Part shown: positions 45,587 to 53,810 of the stretch, one piece after another
How the letters are laid out: each line of letters begins with the position of its first letter
Position numbering within the stretch: position 1 is the stretch's first letter
Assembly (NCBI GenBank): GCA_964467915.1
Contig: CAYXSW010000001.1
Location: forward strand, 124,001 to 188,000
Reading direction: 5' to 3'
Length of the DNA: 64,000 nucleotides
Source: MED-G16 sp964467915
Lineage (GTDB): Bacteria > Bacteroidota > Bacteroidia > Cytophagales > MED-G16
Notes under the pieces: generated by a model
What the model was told of the DNA's origin: nothing
The model's database searches: none
The model's input: the letters and a program-made list of their open reading frames with translations, nothing else
Made by a program: the position numbers and the translations under genes

Positions 45587-46501
45587 TTAAGATGCTGAAA
45601 GTATATTTCTTTTAAGACCGCTAAACTTTGTTCTTTTTACAGCTGAATCTTTAAATATTACATCAAAAGTTTCTTTAGTAAGTTCTTTCCAGTCTTTTTT
45701 TGTTAACTCTTTAAGCTCATCTTTCGGATTAAATTGTTTTTCATTATGAGGTCTAGAAAATCTATTCCAAGGACACACATCTTGACATATGTCACAACCG
45801 AAAATAAAATCTTCTAATTTATTATTGAACTCAGCGGGAATATTTTCTTTATTTTCTATGGTAAGATAGGATATACATTTATTTGCATCAATTACTTTAG
45901 CTTCTCTAATTGCATCAGTTGGACATGCGTCAATACATTTAGTGCATTTCCCACAATGATCACTGACTTCATTATCATATTCCAATTTCAAGTCACATAT
46001 TATCTCAGCTAAAAAAAAATAACTTCCCATATTTTTATTTATTAAAAGGGAATTTTTTCCAATCCAACCAAGTCCACTTAATCTTGCCCATGCTCGCTCA
46101 TGTACTGGTGCAGAATCAACAAACACTCTGCCTTCAATGTCTCCAAAGATTTCTTTTATTTTAAAGAATAACTCTCTCAATTTATTTTTTATAACAAAGT
46201 GATAATCTTTCCCATATGCGTATTTTGATAAAATAAAATTATTTGATTTTTTTAGTTTTTTAGCTGGATAATAATTGTATGATAATGAAATAACTGATTT
46301 AGCTCCTGGAACTAATTTTGTTGGGTCTAATCTTTTATCAAAATTTCTTTCAAGATAAGACATGCTGCCTTGGTAGCCATTTTTTAACCATTTCTCAAAT
46401 TTTTTTTCCTCCTCCCTTAAAAACCTTGCCTTAGAAATTCCACAGCTAGAGAAACCTAGTTTTTTTGATATTTCTTTTATTTTTTCAGAATTTATTTTCA
46501 C
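45587..46501 (-). CDS. queG: Epoxyqueuosine reductase
   Basis: QueG reduces epoxyqueuosine to queuosine in tRNA anticodons, using cobalamin and two [4Fe-4S] clusters. The protein has 304 residues. The N-terminal cobalamin-binding region includes KYAYGKDYHFVIKNKL and FVDSAPVHERAWARLSGLGWIGKN. The clusters are CGKCTKCIDACPTDAI and FGCDICQDVCPWN. The start is GTG, sharing one base with the ruvB stop; ruvB and queG neighbour each other in other flavobacteria as well. Confidence 0.94.
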   Translation of the reverse strand: MKINSEKIKEISKKLGFSSCGISKARFLREEEKKFEKWLKNGYQGSMSYLERNFDKRLDPTKLVPGAKSVISLSYNYYPAKKLKKSNNFILSKYAYGKDYHFVIKNKLRELFFKIKEIFGDIEGRVFVDSAPVHERAWARLSGLGWIGKNSLLINKNMGSYFFLAEIICDLKLEYDNEVSDHCGKCTKCIDACPTDAIREAKVIDANKCISYLTIENKENIPAEFNNKLEDFIFGCDICQDVCPWNRFSRPHNEKQFNPKDELKELTKKDWKELTKETFDVIFKDSAVKRTKFSGLKRNILSAS

Positions 46502-47526
46502 TAAAAAATTGAGTTTTGGAAACCTCCTTCTGGGTTTATGCCTAGATGATCATAGCTGGATTTAGTGGCAACCCTTCCTTTTTGTGTTCTCTTAATATAC
46601 CCTTCTTGGACTAGGAAAGGTTCGTACACTTCTTCTATTGTATTTGCCTCCTCTCCGCATGATGTGGCAATTGTTTTTATTCCAACTGGACCACCATTAA
46701 ATTTTTTTACAATTGACTCAATAATTTTATTATCCATTTCGTCTAAGCCTTTTTTGTCAATTTTTAAAGCATCTAAACTTTTGATGGCAATCTTATGTGT
46801 AATCTTTCCATCTCCTTCTACCTCTGCAAAGTCTCTTACTCTTCTCAACAGGTTATTCAATATTCTTGGGGTCCCCCTACTTCTTCTTGATATTTCAGAG
46901 GCAGCTTTTGAGTCAATTGGTATATCCAATATTTTAGCTGATCTATTAACTATATTTTCTAAAATATTTTTGTCATAGTACTCAAGCCTGAAATTTATTG
47001 AAAACCTTGACCTTAGGGGGGATGATAATAAACCTGATCTAGTTGTTGCTCCAATTAATGTGAATGGATTTAGTTTAATTTGAACCGATCTAGCACTTGG
47101 ACCGGAATCAATCATCAAATCAATTTTAAAGTCTTCCATTGCTGAATATAAATATTCTTCAATAACCTTGTTAAGTCTATGTATTTCATCAATAAATAAC
47201 ACATCTCCTTCTTCTAAATTTGTGAGAAGGCCGGCTAAATCTCCAGCTTTTTCTAAAACTGGACCTGAAGTAACCTTAAGAGATGATGACATTTCATTTG
47301 ATATAATATGTGATAGTGTTGTCTTCCCTAAACCTGGTGGTCCATGAAGAATAACATGATCTAATGGTTCTGATCTTTGCTTTGCGGCTTTAACAAAAAC
47401 CTTAATGTTTTTCAAAATTTGCTCTTGACCAAAGAAATCACTGAATGATTTTGGTCTTAATATATTTTCAAATTCTTTATCTTTAGAGCTTGAATGATTT
47501 TCTGAACTTAAGTAATTCTCTCTCAT
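46501..47526 (-). CDS. ruvB: Holliday junction branch-migration ATPase RuvB
   Basis: RuvB is the hexameric motor that drives branch migration with RuvA. The 341-residue length is normal. Walker A is GPPGLGKTT (about 65-73), Walker B DEIHRL, sensor GATTRSGLLSSPLRSRF, and the C-terminal winged helix has EPFLVQEGYIKRTQKGRVAT. It is the first gene of its run; ruvA is not in the window. Confidence 0.97.
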   Translation of the reverse strand: MRENYLSSENHSSSKDKEFENILRPKSFSDFFGQEQILKNIKVFVKAAKQRSEPLDHVILHGPPGLGKTTLSHIISNEMSSSLKVTSGPVLEKAGDLAGLLTNLEEGDVLFIDEIHRLNKVIEEYLYSAMEDFKIDLMIDSGPSARSVQIKLNPFTLIGATTRSGLLSSPLRSRFSINFRLEYYDKNILENIVNRSAKILDIPIDSKAASEISRRSRGTPRILNNLLRRVRDFAEVEGDGKITHKIAIKSLDALKIDKKGLDEMDNKIIESIVKKFNGGPVGIKTIATSCGEEANTIEEVYEPFLVQEGYIKRTQKGRVATKSSYDHLGINPEGGFQNSIF

Positions 47527-47555
47527 ACTATATAATGCTAATTTAATTATTTTTT

Positions 47556-48563
47556 ATGCGTCGATTTGTAATGTTTTTGGTTTTTGTTGTTATTATAGTT
47601 TTTTTATTTCCAGAAAAAAAATCAAAAAAAGAAATTATATTAAATGGGTTTACAATGGGAAGAATCCCATACACTGTGAAATATGTTTCAGATATTCAGT
47701 CCGTTTATAAAAAAGAGATTGATTCTGTTTTAATAAGTTTTAATAATATATTTTCTACTTATATTCCTAACTCTGAAATATCTGTGATAAATAACTCAGA
47801 AGGAAAAATCAATATTTCATCAGATCTCTATTTTCTGTTAAAACAAAGTAAAGATGTGTTTGATCTAACTGATGGCGCTTATGATCCTACTATTGGCCCT
47901 TTGGTTAATGCTTGGGGTTTCGGTCCCAATAAAAAAAAGAAACCTCCATCTGATTTTGAAATAATCAAATTAAAAAGTTTTGTTGGTTATGACAAACTAT
48001 TATTTGATCAAAATTATTTATACAAAAAAAATAAGGAGACGTATTTAGATTTCAGTTCAATTGCTAAGGGATATGCAGTAGATATAATTTCTAACTTTTT
48101 ATTATTAAATGGTGTAGATAATTTTTTTATAGAAATGGGTGGAGAAGTTAAGGCTATGGGAAAAAATTTAGATGACAACTATTGGAAAGTAGGAATTAGT
48201 AATCCATCAGAGTCTGGAAATGATTTAATTGCTTCCATGCCCTTGAAGAATATGTCGGTTGCTACATCTGGAAATTACAGAAACTATTATACTTCTGGAG
48301 ATAGTACCATTTTTCATACCATTGACCCAATCTCTGGGTACCCATCATATTCAAATATGATAAGCTCGTCTGTTTTTTCAAATAGCTGTTTTTTAGCCGA
48401 TGCTTATGCTACAGCCTTTATGGTTATGGGTTACGAAAAATCTAAAGAGATTTTAAATTCAAATGAAAAAATTGACGGATTTCTAATCTATAAAGATGTA
48501 AATGGAGAAATTAAGACATTTACTTCTGATAAGATCATTAAAGATATAAATATATACGAATGA
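47556..48563 (+). CDS. apbE: FAD:protein FMN transferase
   Basis: ApbE attaches FMN to Thr/Ser of partner proteins such as NqrB/NqrC or RnfG outside the cytoplasm. The protein has 335 residues with an N-terminal hydrophobic signal or anchor (about 4-18) and no lipobox cysteine. Typical motifs are DLTDGAYDPTIGPLVNAWGFG (about 107-127), DFSSIAKGYAVD (about 166-177), MGGEVKAMG and the late HTIDPISGYP with DAYATAFMVMG. It is divergent from ruvB. No Nqr genes are in the window, so its substrate is unknown here. Confidence 0.93.
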   Translation: MRRFVMFLVFVVIIVFLFPEKKSKKEIILNGFTMGRIPYTVKYVSDIQSVYKKEIDSVLISFNNIFSTYIPNSEISVINNSEGKINISSDLYFLLKQSKDVFDLTDGAYDPTIGPLVNAWGFGPNKKKKPPSDFEIIKLKSFVGYDKLLFDQNYLYKKNKETYLDFSSIAKGYAVDIISNFLLLNGVDNFFIEMGGEVKAMGKNLDDNYWKVGISNPSESGNDLIASMPLKNMSVATSGNYRNYYTSGDSTIFHTIDPISGYPSYSNMISSSVFSNSCFLADAYATAFMVMGYEKSKEILNSNEKIDGFLIYKDVNGEIKTFTSDKIIKDINIYE

Positions 48564-48586
48564 TTTTTGATTTGTTAAGGCTGGGT

Positions 48587-50944
48587 TTAACTTCCACACA
48601 TCTCACAATCATCTTGGTTATCTATTGAACATTGCACAGCCGATTGTTTTTGTTCTTCATTATCCACAGCCTTCTCATCTTTAACAATTGTGAACTTAAT
48701 TGCGTCAGCTGCTGCTTTTGTTCTTAAATAATATAGCCCGGTTTTTAAGCCTTTTTTCCAGGCATGGAAATGCATAGATGTTAGCTTCCCAAAATTAGCA
48801 TCTTGCATATGTATGTTCATACTCTGACTTTGACAAATATATGCTCCTCTGTCTGCGGCCATATCTATAATACTCTTTTGAGATACTTCCCAGACAGTTC
48901 TATATAATTGTTTAATTTCTTCTGGTATTTCATTTATTCCCTGAACTGATCCGTTTGCTTCCATTAACCTATCTTTCATTGAGTCGTCCCAAAGGTTAAG
49001 GCTTATCAAGTCTTTAAGTAGGTGTTTATTTACAACTATAAACTCTCCAGATAACACTCTTCTTGTGTATATGTTTGATGTATATGGCTCAAAACACTCG
49101 TTGTTGCCTAATATTTGAGATGTAGATGCTGTAGGCATTGGAGCTAGAAGTAGAGAATTTCTGACACCATTCTTCTTAACTTCTCTTTTAAGTTTAGTCC
49201 AATCCCATCTTTTTGAGTCTGGAGCTATTCCCCACATATCAAACTGGAATATACCCTTAGAAACAGGGGAACCTTCATAAGTTTTATAAGGTCCTTCTTT
49301 TTGTGCAATCTCCATTGATGATTCCATTGCAGCAAAGTAGATTGTCTCAAAAATTTCTGCATTTAATTTTTTGGCTTCTGGAGAATCAAAAGCCTGTCTC
49401 ATTAGTATGAAAGTATCCGCTAGACCTTGGACACCAATTCCTATAGGTCTGTGTCTTAGGTTTGAGTTTCGGGCCTCTTCTACTGGATAATAATTTACAT
49501 CAATAACTTTATTAAGATTCTTTGTTATGACTTTAGTTATTTCATAAAGTTTTTGGTGGTCATATGTTAAATCTTCCTTAACAAACTTATTAAGTGCTAT
49601 AGATGCTAGATTACAAACTGCAATTTCATCTGGTGATGTATATTCAATAATCTCAGTGCAGAGATTTGATGATTTTATTGTTCCAAGATTTTTTTGATTA
49701 GACTTTTTGTTTGCAGCGTCTTTATAAAGTATATATGGGTTACCAGTTTCGATTTGAGATTCTAAAATTTCAAACCAGAGATCCTGTGCTTTTACAGTTT
49801 TTCTTGCTTTTCCTTCTTTTTCGTACTTTTCATATAGTCTTTCAAATTCTTCCCCATATGTTTCATGTAGATCTTTAGCTTCATCAGGAGAAAAAAGAGA
49901 CCATTCTTCATTTGACTCAACTCTTTTCATAAATAGATCAGGTATCCACATAGCGTAGAACAAGTCTCGCGCTCTAAGTTCTTCCTTACCATGATTTTTC
50001 TTTAGTTGAAGAAATTCAAAAATATCAGAGTGCCAAGGTTCAATGTATATAGCAAAGCTGCCTTTTCTTTTGCCTCCTCCTTGATCTACATACCTAGCAG
50101 TCATATCAAAGTTTCTTAACATTGGAATAATACCATTAGAAACACCATTGGTCCCTTTAATATATGATCCTGTTGCTCTCACATTATGAATACTAAGTCC
50201 AATTCCTCCAGCAGATTGTGATATTTTTGCGCACTGTTTTAGGGTATCATAAATTCCATCAATTGAATCTTCTTTCATTGTTAATAAGAAACAAGAAGAT
50301 AGTTGTGGTTTTGGTGTCCCTGCATTAAAAAGGGTAGGTGTAGCGTGAGTAAACCATTTTTCTGATAGGAGGTTATAGGTTTCAAGAACGGAATCAATGT
50401 CATCCTTGTGAATTCCAACAGCTACTCTCATTAACATATGTTGTGGTCTTTCTACAACTTTGCCATTGAGTTTTAATAGATATGATTTTTCTAGTGTTTT
50501 AAATCCAAAATAATCATAACTAAAATCTCTATCGTAAATTATTGATGAGTCTAATAGTGCTGCATTTTTATTTATTATTCCGTAAACATCTTTAGATAAT
50601 AGAGACGCATTTTCACCTGTTTTGGGGTTGACATACGTGTAAAGTCTCTTCATAGTACTTGAAAAGGATTTGCTGGTTGTCTTATGTAAGTTAGAGACAG
50701 AAATTCTTGCAGCTAATGTTGCAAAATCTGGATGTTTTGTTGTTAGTGTTGCTGCGGTTTCTGCAGCTAGTTCATCAAGTTCTTGAGTAGAGACTCCGTC
50801 GTATAGACCATCAATTACTTTCTTTGCTATCTCAATAGTCTTTACATAATTAGCATTTAACCCATAGCTTAGCTTTTCTATTCTAGCTGTTATTTTATCA
50901 AATTTTACTGATTCTTTTCTCCCGTCTCTTTTTATTACTAACAT
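48587..50944 (-). CDS. nrdA: Ribonucleoside-diphosphate reductase, large subunit (class I)
   Basis: The catalytic subunit that reduces ribonucleotides to deoxyribonucleotides. The 785 residues include an N-terminal ATP-cone (about 1-90: VIKRDGRKESVKFDKITARIE). Active-site cysteines lie in PQLSSCFLLT, SNLCTEI and CNLASI, and the C-terminal shuttle pair in CEMCGS. The ATP-cone implies allosteric control by ATP/dATP. It follows nrdB by 12 bases; together they form the nrdBA operon, whose upstream region has clustered dyads. Confidence 0.96.
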   Translation of the reverse strand: MLVIKRDGRKESVKFDKITARIEKLSYGLNANYVKTIEIAKKVIDGLYDGVSTQELDELAAETAATLTTKHPDFATLAARISVSNLHKTTSKSFSSTMKRLYTYVNPKTGENASLLSKDVYGIINKNAALLDSSIIYDRDFSYDYFGFKTLEKSYLLKLNGKVVERPQHMLMRVAVGIHKDDIDSVLETYNLLSEKWFTHATPTLFNAGTPKPQLSSCFLLTMKEDSIDGIYDTLKQCAKISQSAGGIGLSIHNVRATGSYIKGTNGVSNGIIPMLRNFDMTARYVDQGGGKRKGSFAIYIEPWHSDIFEFLQLKKNHGKEELRARDLFYAMWIPDLFMKRVESNEEWSLFSPDEAKDLHETYGEEFERLYEKYEKEGKARKTVKAQDLWFEILESQIETGNPYILYKDAANKKSNQKNLGTIKSSNLCTEIIEYTSPDEIAVCNLASIALNKFVKEDLTYDHQKLYEITKVITKNLNKVIDVNYYPVEEARNSNLRHRPIGIGVQGLADTFILMRQAFDSPEAKKLNAEIFETIYFAAMESSMEIAQKEGPYKTYEGSPVSKGIFQFDMWGIAPDSKRWDWTKLKREVKKNGVRNSLLLAPMPTASTSQILGNNECFEPYTSNIYTRRVLSGEFIVVNKHLLKDLISLNLWDDSMKDRLMEANGSVQGINEIPEEIKQLYRTVWEVSQKSIIDMAADRGAYICQSQSMNIHMQDANFGKLTSMHFHAWKKGLKTGLYYLRTKAAADAIKFTIVKDEKAVDNEEQKQSAVQCSIDNQDDCEMCGS

Positions 50945-50956
50945 GCTATTTAAAAT

Positions 50957-51949
50957 TTAAAAATCTTCTTCTAATGAAAATTTTGGTTTATCAGAATCTT
51001 CATCTTTTTTTAGTACTCCAGCCTTCTGATACTCAGCAACTCTCTTCTCAAAGAAGTTGGTCTTGCCTTGAAGAGAAATCATTTCCATAAAATCAAAAGG
51101 ATTAGTAGAATTATATACCCTCTTACAGTCAAGTTCCACCAGTAACCTGTCCGCAACAAATTCTATATATTGACACATTAAATCAGAGTTCATCCCAATA
51201 AGTTTTACGGGTAATGCGTCAGTAACAAATTCTTTTTCAAAATCAACTGCGTCTTTTATAATTTCAGTAACAGTTTCTTTTGATAATGTATTAACAACAT
51301 GTTTTGTATATATATGACAGGCAAAATCACAATGTAGCCCTTCGTCTCTAGAGATTAATTCATTTGAGAAGGTTAGCCCAGGCATTAATCCTCTTTTCTT
51401 TAGCCAGAATATTGAACAAAAACTTCCAGAAAAAAATATACCTTCTACTGCTGCAAATGCAATTAGTCTTTCTGCAAAACTGCCATTATCAATCCACCTT
51501 AGTGCCCAGTCTGCTTTTTTCTTAACGCAGTCAAGTGTTTCAATTGCATGAAGCAAAGAGTCTTTCTCTTTGGCGTCATCTACGTATGTGTCTATTAATA
51601 GAGAATATGTTTCTGAGTGAATATTTTCGATAGCGATCTGAAAGCCATAAAAGAATTTGGCCTCAGTGTATTGAACCTCAGAAACAAAATGTTCGGCAAG
51701 GTTTTCATTAACTATACCATCACTTGCAGCAAAAAATGCTAGTACGTGTTTTATAAAATGTCTTTCACCATCATTTAGGTCACCCCAGTCTTTGAGATCT
51801 TGACTCAAGTCTATTTCTTCAGCAGTCCAAAAACTTGCTTCTGCTTTTTTATAAAATTGCCATATGTCATCATGTTCGATTGGGAATAAAACAAATCTAT
51901 CAGGGTTTTCTTGTAGTATTGGTTCTAGATTTTGTTCCTTATTTTGCAT
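50957..51949 (-). CDS. nrdB: Ribonucleoside-diphosphate reductase, small subunit (class I)
   Basis: The 330-residue subunit carries the metal centre and radical used by NrdA. Metal ligands are in FWTAEEIDLSQD (about 40-51), ENIHSETY (about 108-115) and RDEGLHCDFACHIY (about 204-217). The tyrosine after ENIHSE fits the radical tyrosine. The C-terminal tail (...DKPKFSLEEDF) is the NrdA-binding peptide. It is the first gene of the operon, with a -7 element 41 bases upstream. Confidence 0.95.
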   Translation of the reverse strand: MQNKEQNLEPILQENPDRFVLFPIEHDDIWQFYKKAEASFWTAEEIDLSQDLKDWGDLNDGERHFIKHVLAFFAASDGIVNENLAEHFVSEVQYTEAKFFYGFQIAIENIHSETYSLLIDTYVDDAKEKDSLLHAIETLDCVKKKADWALRWIDNGSFAERLIAFAAVEGIFFSGSFCSIFWLKKRGLMPGLTFSNELISRDEGLHCDFACHIYTKHVVNTLSKETVTEIIKDAVDFEKEFVTDALPVKLIGMNSDLMCQYIEFVADRLLVELDCKRVYNSTNPFDFMEMISLQGKTNFFEKRVAEYQKAGVLKKDEDSDKPKFSLEEDF

Positions 51950-51989
51950 TTTAATTTTTAATATTCTTTATTCAACAATAAAAAAAAGA

Positions 51990-51997
51990 CAAAAATA
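51990..51997 (-). promoter_or_regulatory. Probable -7 element of the nrdBA promoter
   Basis: TATTTTTG on the minus strand matches TAnnTTTG and lies 41 bases upstream of the nrdB ATG. There is no good TTTG at -33; that position is instead occupied by the dyad cluster at 52003-52050. This could mean the promoter depends on an activator or is blocked by a repressor. Confidence 0.5.
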
Positions 51998-52002
51998 TCC
52001 TC

Positions 52003-52050
52003 GTCATTACATTAAATGTATTGTAACATAATGACTAAAATCCTTTAGTC
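52003..52050. promoter_or_regulatory. Cluster of three inverted repeats upstream of nrdBA
   Basis: GTCATTA (52003-52009) is mirrored by TAATGAC (52029-52035). Inside lies TACATT-A-AATGTA (52008-52020). Next to it GACTAAA (52033-52039) pairs with TTTAGTC (52044-52050) across ATCC. All arms are perfect. The cluster starts 6 bases upstream of the -7 element, so a bound protein would sit over the -33 region. The centre shows only a poor match to NrdR boxes. Confidence 0.55.
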
Positions 52051-52221
52051 AATTAAGTGGTTTATAATCTTTGTGTTTGGAAGCTATAATCAAGAAAACT
52101 TAAGTAATAATTTGATCTTGATCTAGGCTATACAAATATTACAAAAAGAGTTTAAAATATCAAAACATATCTTAATCGTTTTTCATTTTTTTTCATTTTT
52201 TTTTTAATTTGATTTTTTTGA

Positions 52222-52252
52222 TTTGAATAATAGATATAAAATCATAAATTTG
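52222..52252 (+). promoter_or_regulatory. Promoter of rplU-rpmA
   Basis: TTTG (52222-52225), a 19-base spacer and TAAATTTG (52245-52252) match the Bacteroidota promoter fully. A strongly T-rich tract lies directly upstream, as expected for a strong ribosomal-protein promoter. The start of transcription should fall near 52257, leaving a leader of about 18 bases. Confidence 0.83.
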
Positions 52253-52275
52253 CACTCGTTTTAAAACAATAGAAG

Positions 52276-52584
52276 ATGTACGCAATTGTAGAAATTTCAG
52301 GTAAACAATTTAAGGTTGAAAAAAATAAGTTTATCTATACTGATAAAGTTGAGCCCAAGTCTGGAAAAAAAGTTGAGTTTGACAATGTTTTGTTAATAAG
52401 TGATAAGGGTAAAGTAAAACTTGGAAAGCCAAAAATAAAAGGTTCCAAGGTTACGGGGGAGGTTCTTTCTCAACTTAAGGATGATAAGGTTATTGTTTTC
52501 AAGAAGAAGAGAAGAAAAGGTTATAAAGTTAAAAATGGTCACAGACAACAAATGACTAAAATATTAATCAAAGATATAAAATAA
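52276..52584 (+). CDS. rplU: Large ribosomal subunit protein bL21
   Basis: A 102-residue 23S rRNA-binding protein with typical start MYAIVEISGKQFKVEKNKFIY and C-terminal FKKKRRKGYKVKNGHRQ...TKILIKDI. It is followed by rpmA after three bases, the near-universal rplU-rpmA pair. Expression probably depends on the promoter at 52222-52252. Confidence 0.97.
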   Translation: MYAIVEISGKQFKVEKNKFIYTDKVEPKSGKKVEFDNVLLISDKGKVKLGKPKIKGSKVTGEVLSQLKDDKVIVFKKKRRKGYKVKNGHRQQMTKILIKDIK

Positions 52585-52587
52585 GTT

Positions 52588-52845
52588 ATGGCACATAAAA
52601 AAGGAGCTGGTAGTTCAAAAAACGGAAGAGAGTCTCATAGTAAAAGGCTTGGTGTTAAAATTTTTGGTGGACAAAAGATAATCGCTGGCAATATTATTGT
52701 GAGGCAGCGAGGAACTAAACATCATGCAGGAAATAATGTAGGGATGGGTAAAGACCATACATTATTTGCCTTGTCAGATGGTGTTGTTGAGTTTAAGAAA
52801 GGAAGAAACAACAGATCGTTTGTTTCTGTTGTCCAGGAGAATTAG
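52588..52845 (+). CDS. rpmA: Large ribosomal subunit protein bL27
   Basis: An 85-residue basic protein near the peptidyl-transferase centre. It begins MAHKKGAGSSKNGRESHSKR and contains GNIIVRQRGTKHHAGNNVGMGKDHTLFAL, both diagnostic. It starts directly with the mature N-terminus, so no leader cleavage is needed, unlike Firmicutes. The stop overlaps the convergent polyprenyl synthase gene by 4 bases. Confidence 0.97.
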   Translation: MAHKKGAGSSKNGRESHSKRLGVKIFGGQKIIAGNIIVRQRGTKHHAGNNVGMGKDHTLFALSDGVVEFKKGRNNRSFVSVVQEN

Positions 52846-53810
52846 TTATTCCTTACTAAGAGATTTTCAAAATAGGCTTTTAAATTATTCATTTGATTTT
52901 CATCAGATTTTATTTCATTTAATATTTTTATTCCTTCTGAAAAATATTCTTTTGTTAGTTTCTCTGATTTTATGTCAATCTTATATTTTTTCAATAGCTC
53001 AGTAATAATTTTAATTTTCTCTTCAGATTTATTTTTTGTTTTCACCCATTTTTTAATATGAAGTAAATCGTTTTGGCTTGCTTCTTCTAATAATTTAATC
53101 ATAAGATAGGTTTTCTTATTTAATACAATATCTCCACCTATTGTTTTCCCAAACTTTGCGCTTCCGAAAATATCTAGGTGATCATCCATAAGCTGAAAGG
53201 CTATTCCCATTAGTTCTCCAGCTTTATAAAGTTTTTTTGTAATATCTTTTTTTTGATTTGCAATTAATCCACCTAATTCCAAGCTAAAACCAATAAGGAC
53301 ACCTGTTTTTAATTTTATCATATTTAGATAATCGTTTTCAGATATGTCGCTTTCACTTTCAAAATTCATATCATATTGTTGTCCTTCACAAACTCTTATT
53401 GCTATATCATTAAATCTTTTAAGGATGTCTTTCAGATTTTTGCTATCAACCTCTTCTAACATTTTAAAAGCAAATATCATAAGTAAATCTCCAGATAAAA
53501 TACCTGTGTTTCTATTCCATTTATTATGGACTGTTTCTTCCCCCCTCCTAAGAGAAGCATTATCCATAATGTCATCGTGAATTAATGTGAAATTATGAAA
53601 AAATTCAATTGCTATTGACGGTTTGTTTATTTTCTCGATGTTTTTATCAAAAAGCTTGTACCCCATCATCGAAAGTGTTGGACGCACTCTTTTGCTTTTT
53701 AAGCTAAGGATATATTGAATTGGTTTATATAATTCATTTGGTTCTCCTGAAATTTTTATTTTTTCTATTTCTGAGTTTATCCTCTTGATATATTCTTTTT
53801 TGTCTATCAT
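52842..53810 (-). CDS. Polyprenyl diphosphate synthase
   Basis: A 322-residue trans-prenyltransferase that builds the quinone side chain or a related chain from isopentenyl diphosphate. The two aspartate-rich motifs are intact: LIHDDIMDNASLRRG (about 83-97) and QLMDDHLDIFG (about 210-220). The chain length cannot be read reliably; an octaprenyl or hexaprenyl synthase for menaquinone is likely. The start overlaps the rnr stop as ATGA. Confidence 0.92.
   Translation of the reverse strand: MIDKKEYIKRINSEIEKIKISGEPNELYKPIQYILSLKSKRVRPTLSMMGYKLFDKNIEKINKPSIAIEFFHNFTLIHDDIMDNASLRRGEETVHNKWNRNTGILSGDLLMIFAFKMLEEVDSKNLKDILKRFNDIAIRVCEGQQYDMNFESESDISENDYLNMIKLKTGVLIGFSLELGGLIANQKKDITKKLYKAGELMGIAFQLMDDHLDIFGSAKFGKTIGGDIVLNKKTYLMIKLLEEASQNDLLHIKKWVKTKNKSEEKIKIITELLKKYKIDIKSEKLTKEYFSEGIKILNEIKSDENQMNNLKAYFENLLVRNN

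Larger units (their letters stand above)
51950..52275. other. 326-base divergent intergenic region between nrdB and rplU
   Basis: The longest gene-free stretch in the window. It holds the nrdB -7 element (51990-51997), a cluster of three inverted repeats (52003-52050), then about 110 bases in which I see nothing. A T-rich tract (about 52170-52235, with two TTTTTCATTT-like repeats) and the rplU promoter (52222-52252) follow. No coding frame or RNA gene is apparent. Confidence 0.75.

Noticed and set aside
52011..52026. NrdR box upstream of nrdBA
   Set aside because: Only a partial match to the 16-base consensus and no properly spaced second box; kept only as an unassigned dyad.
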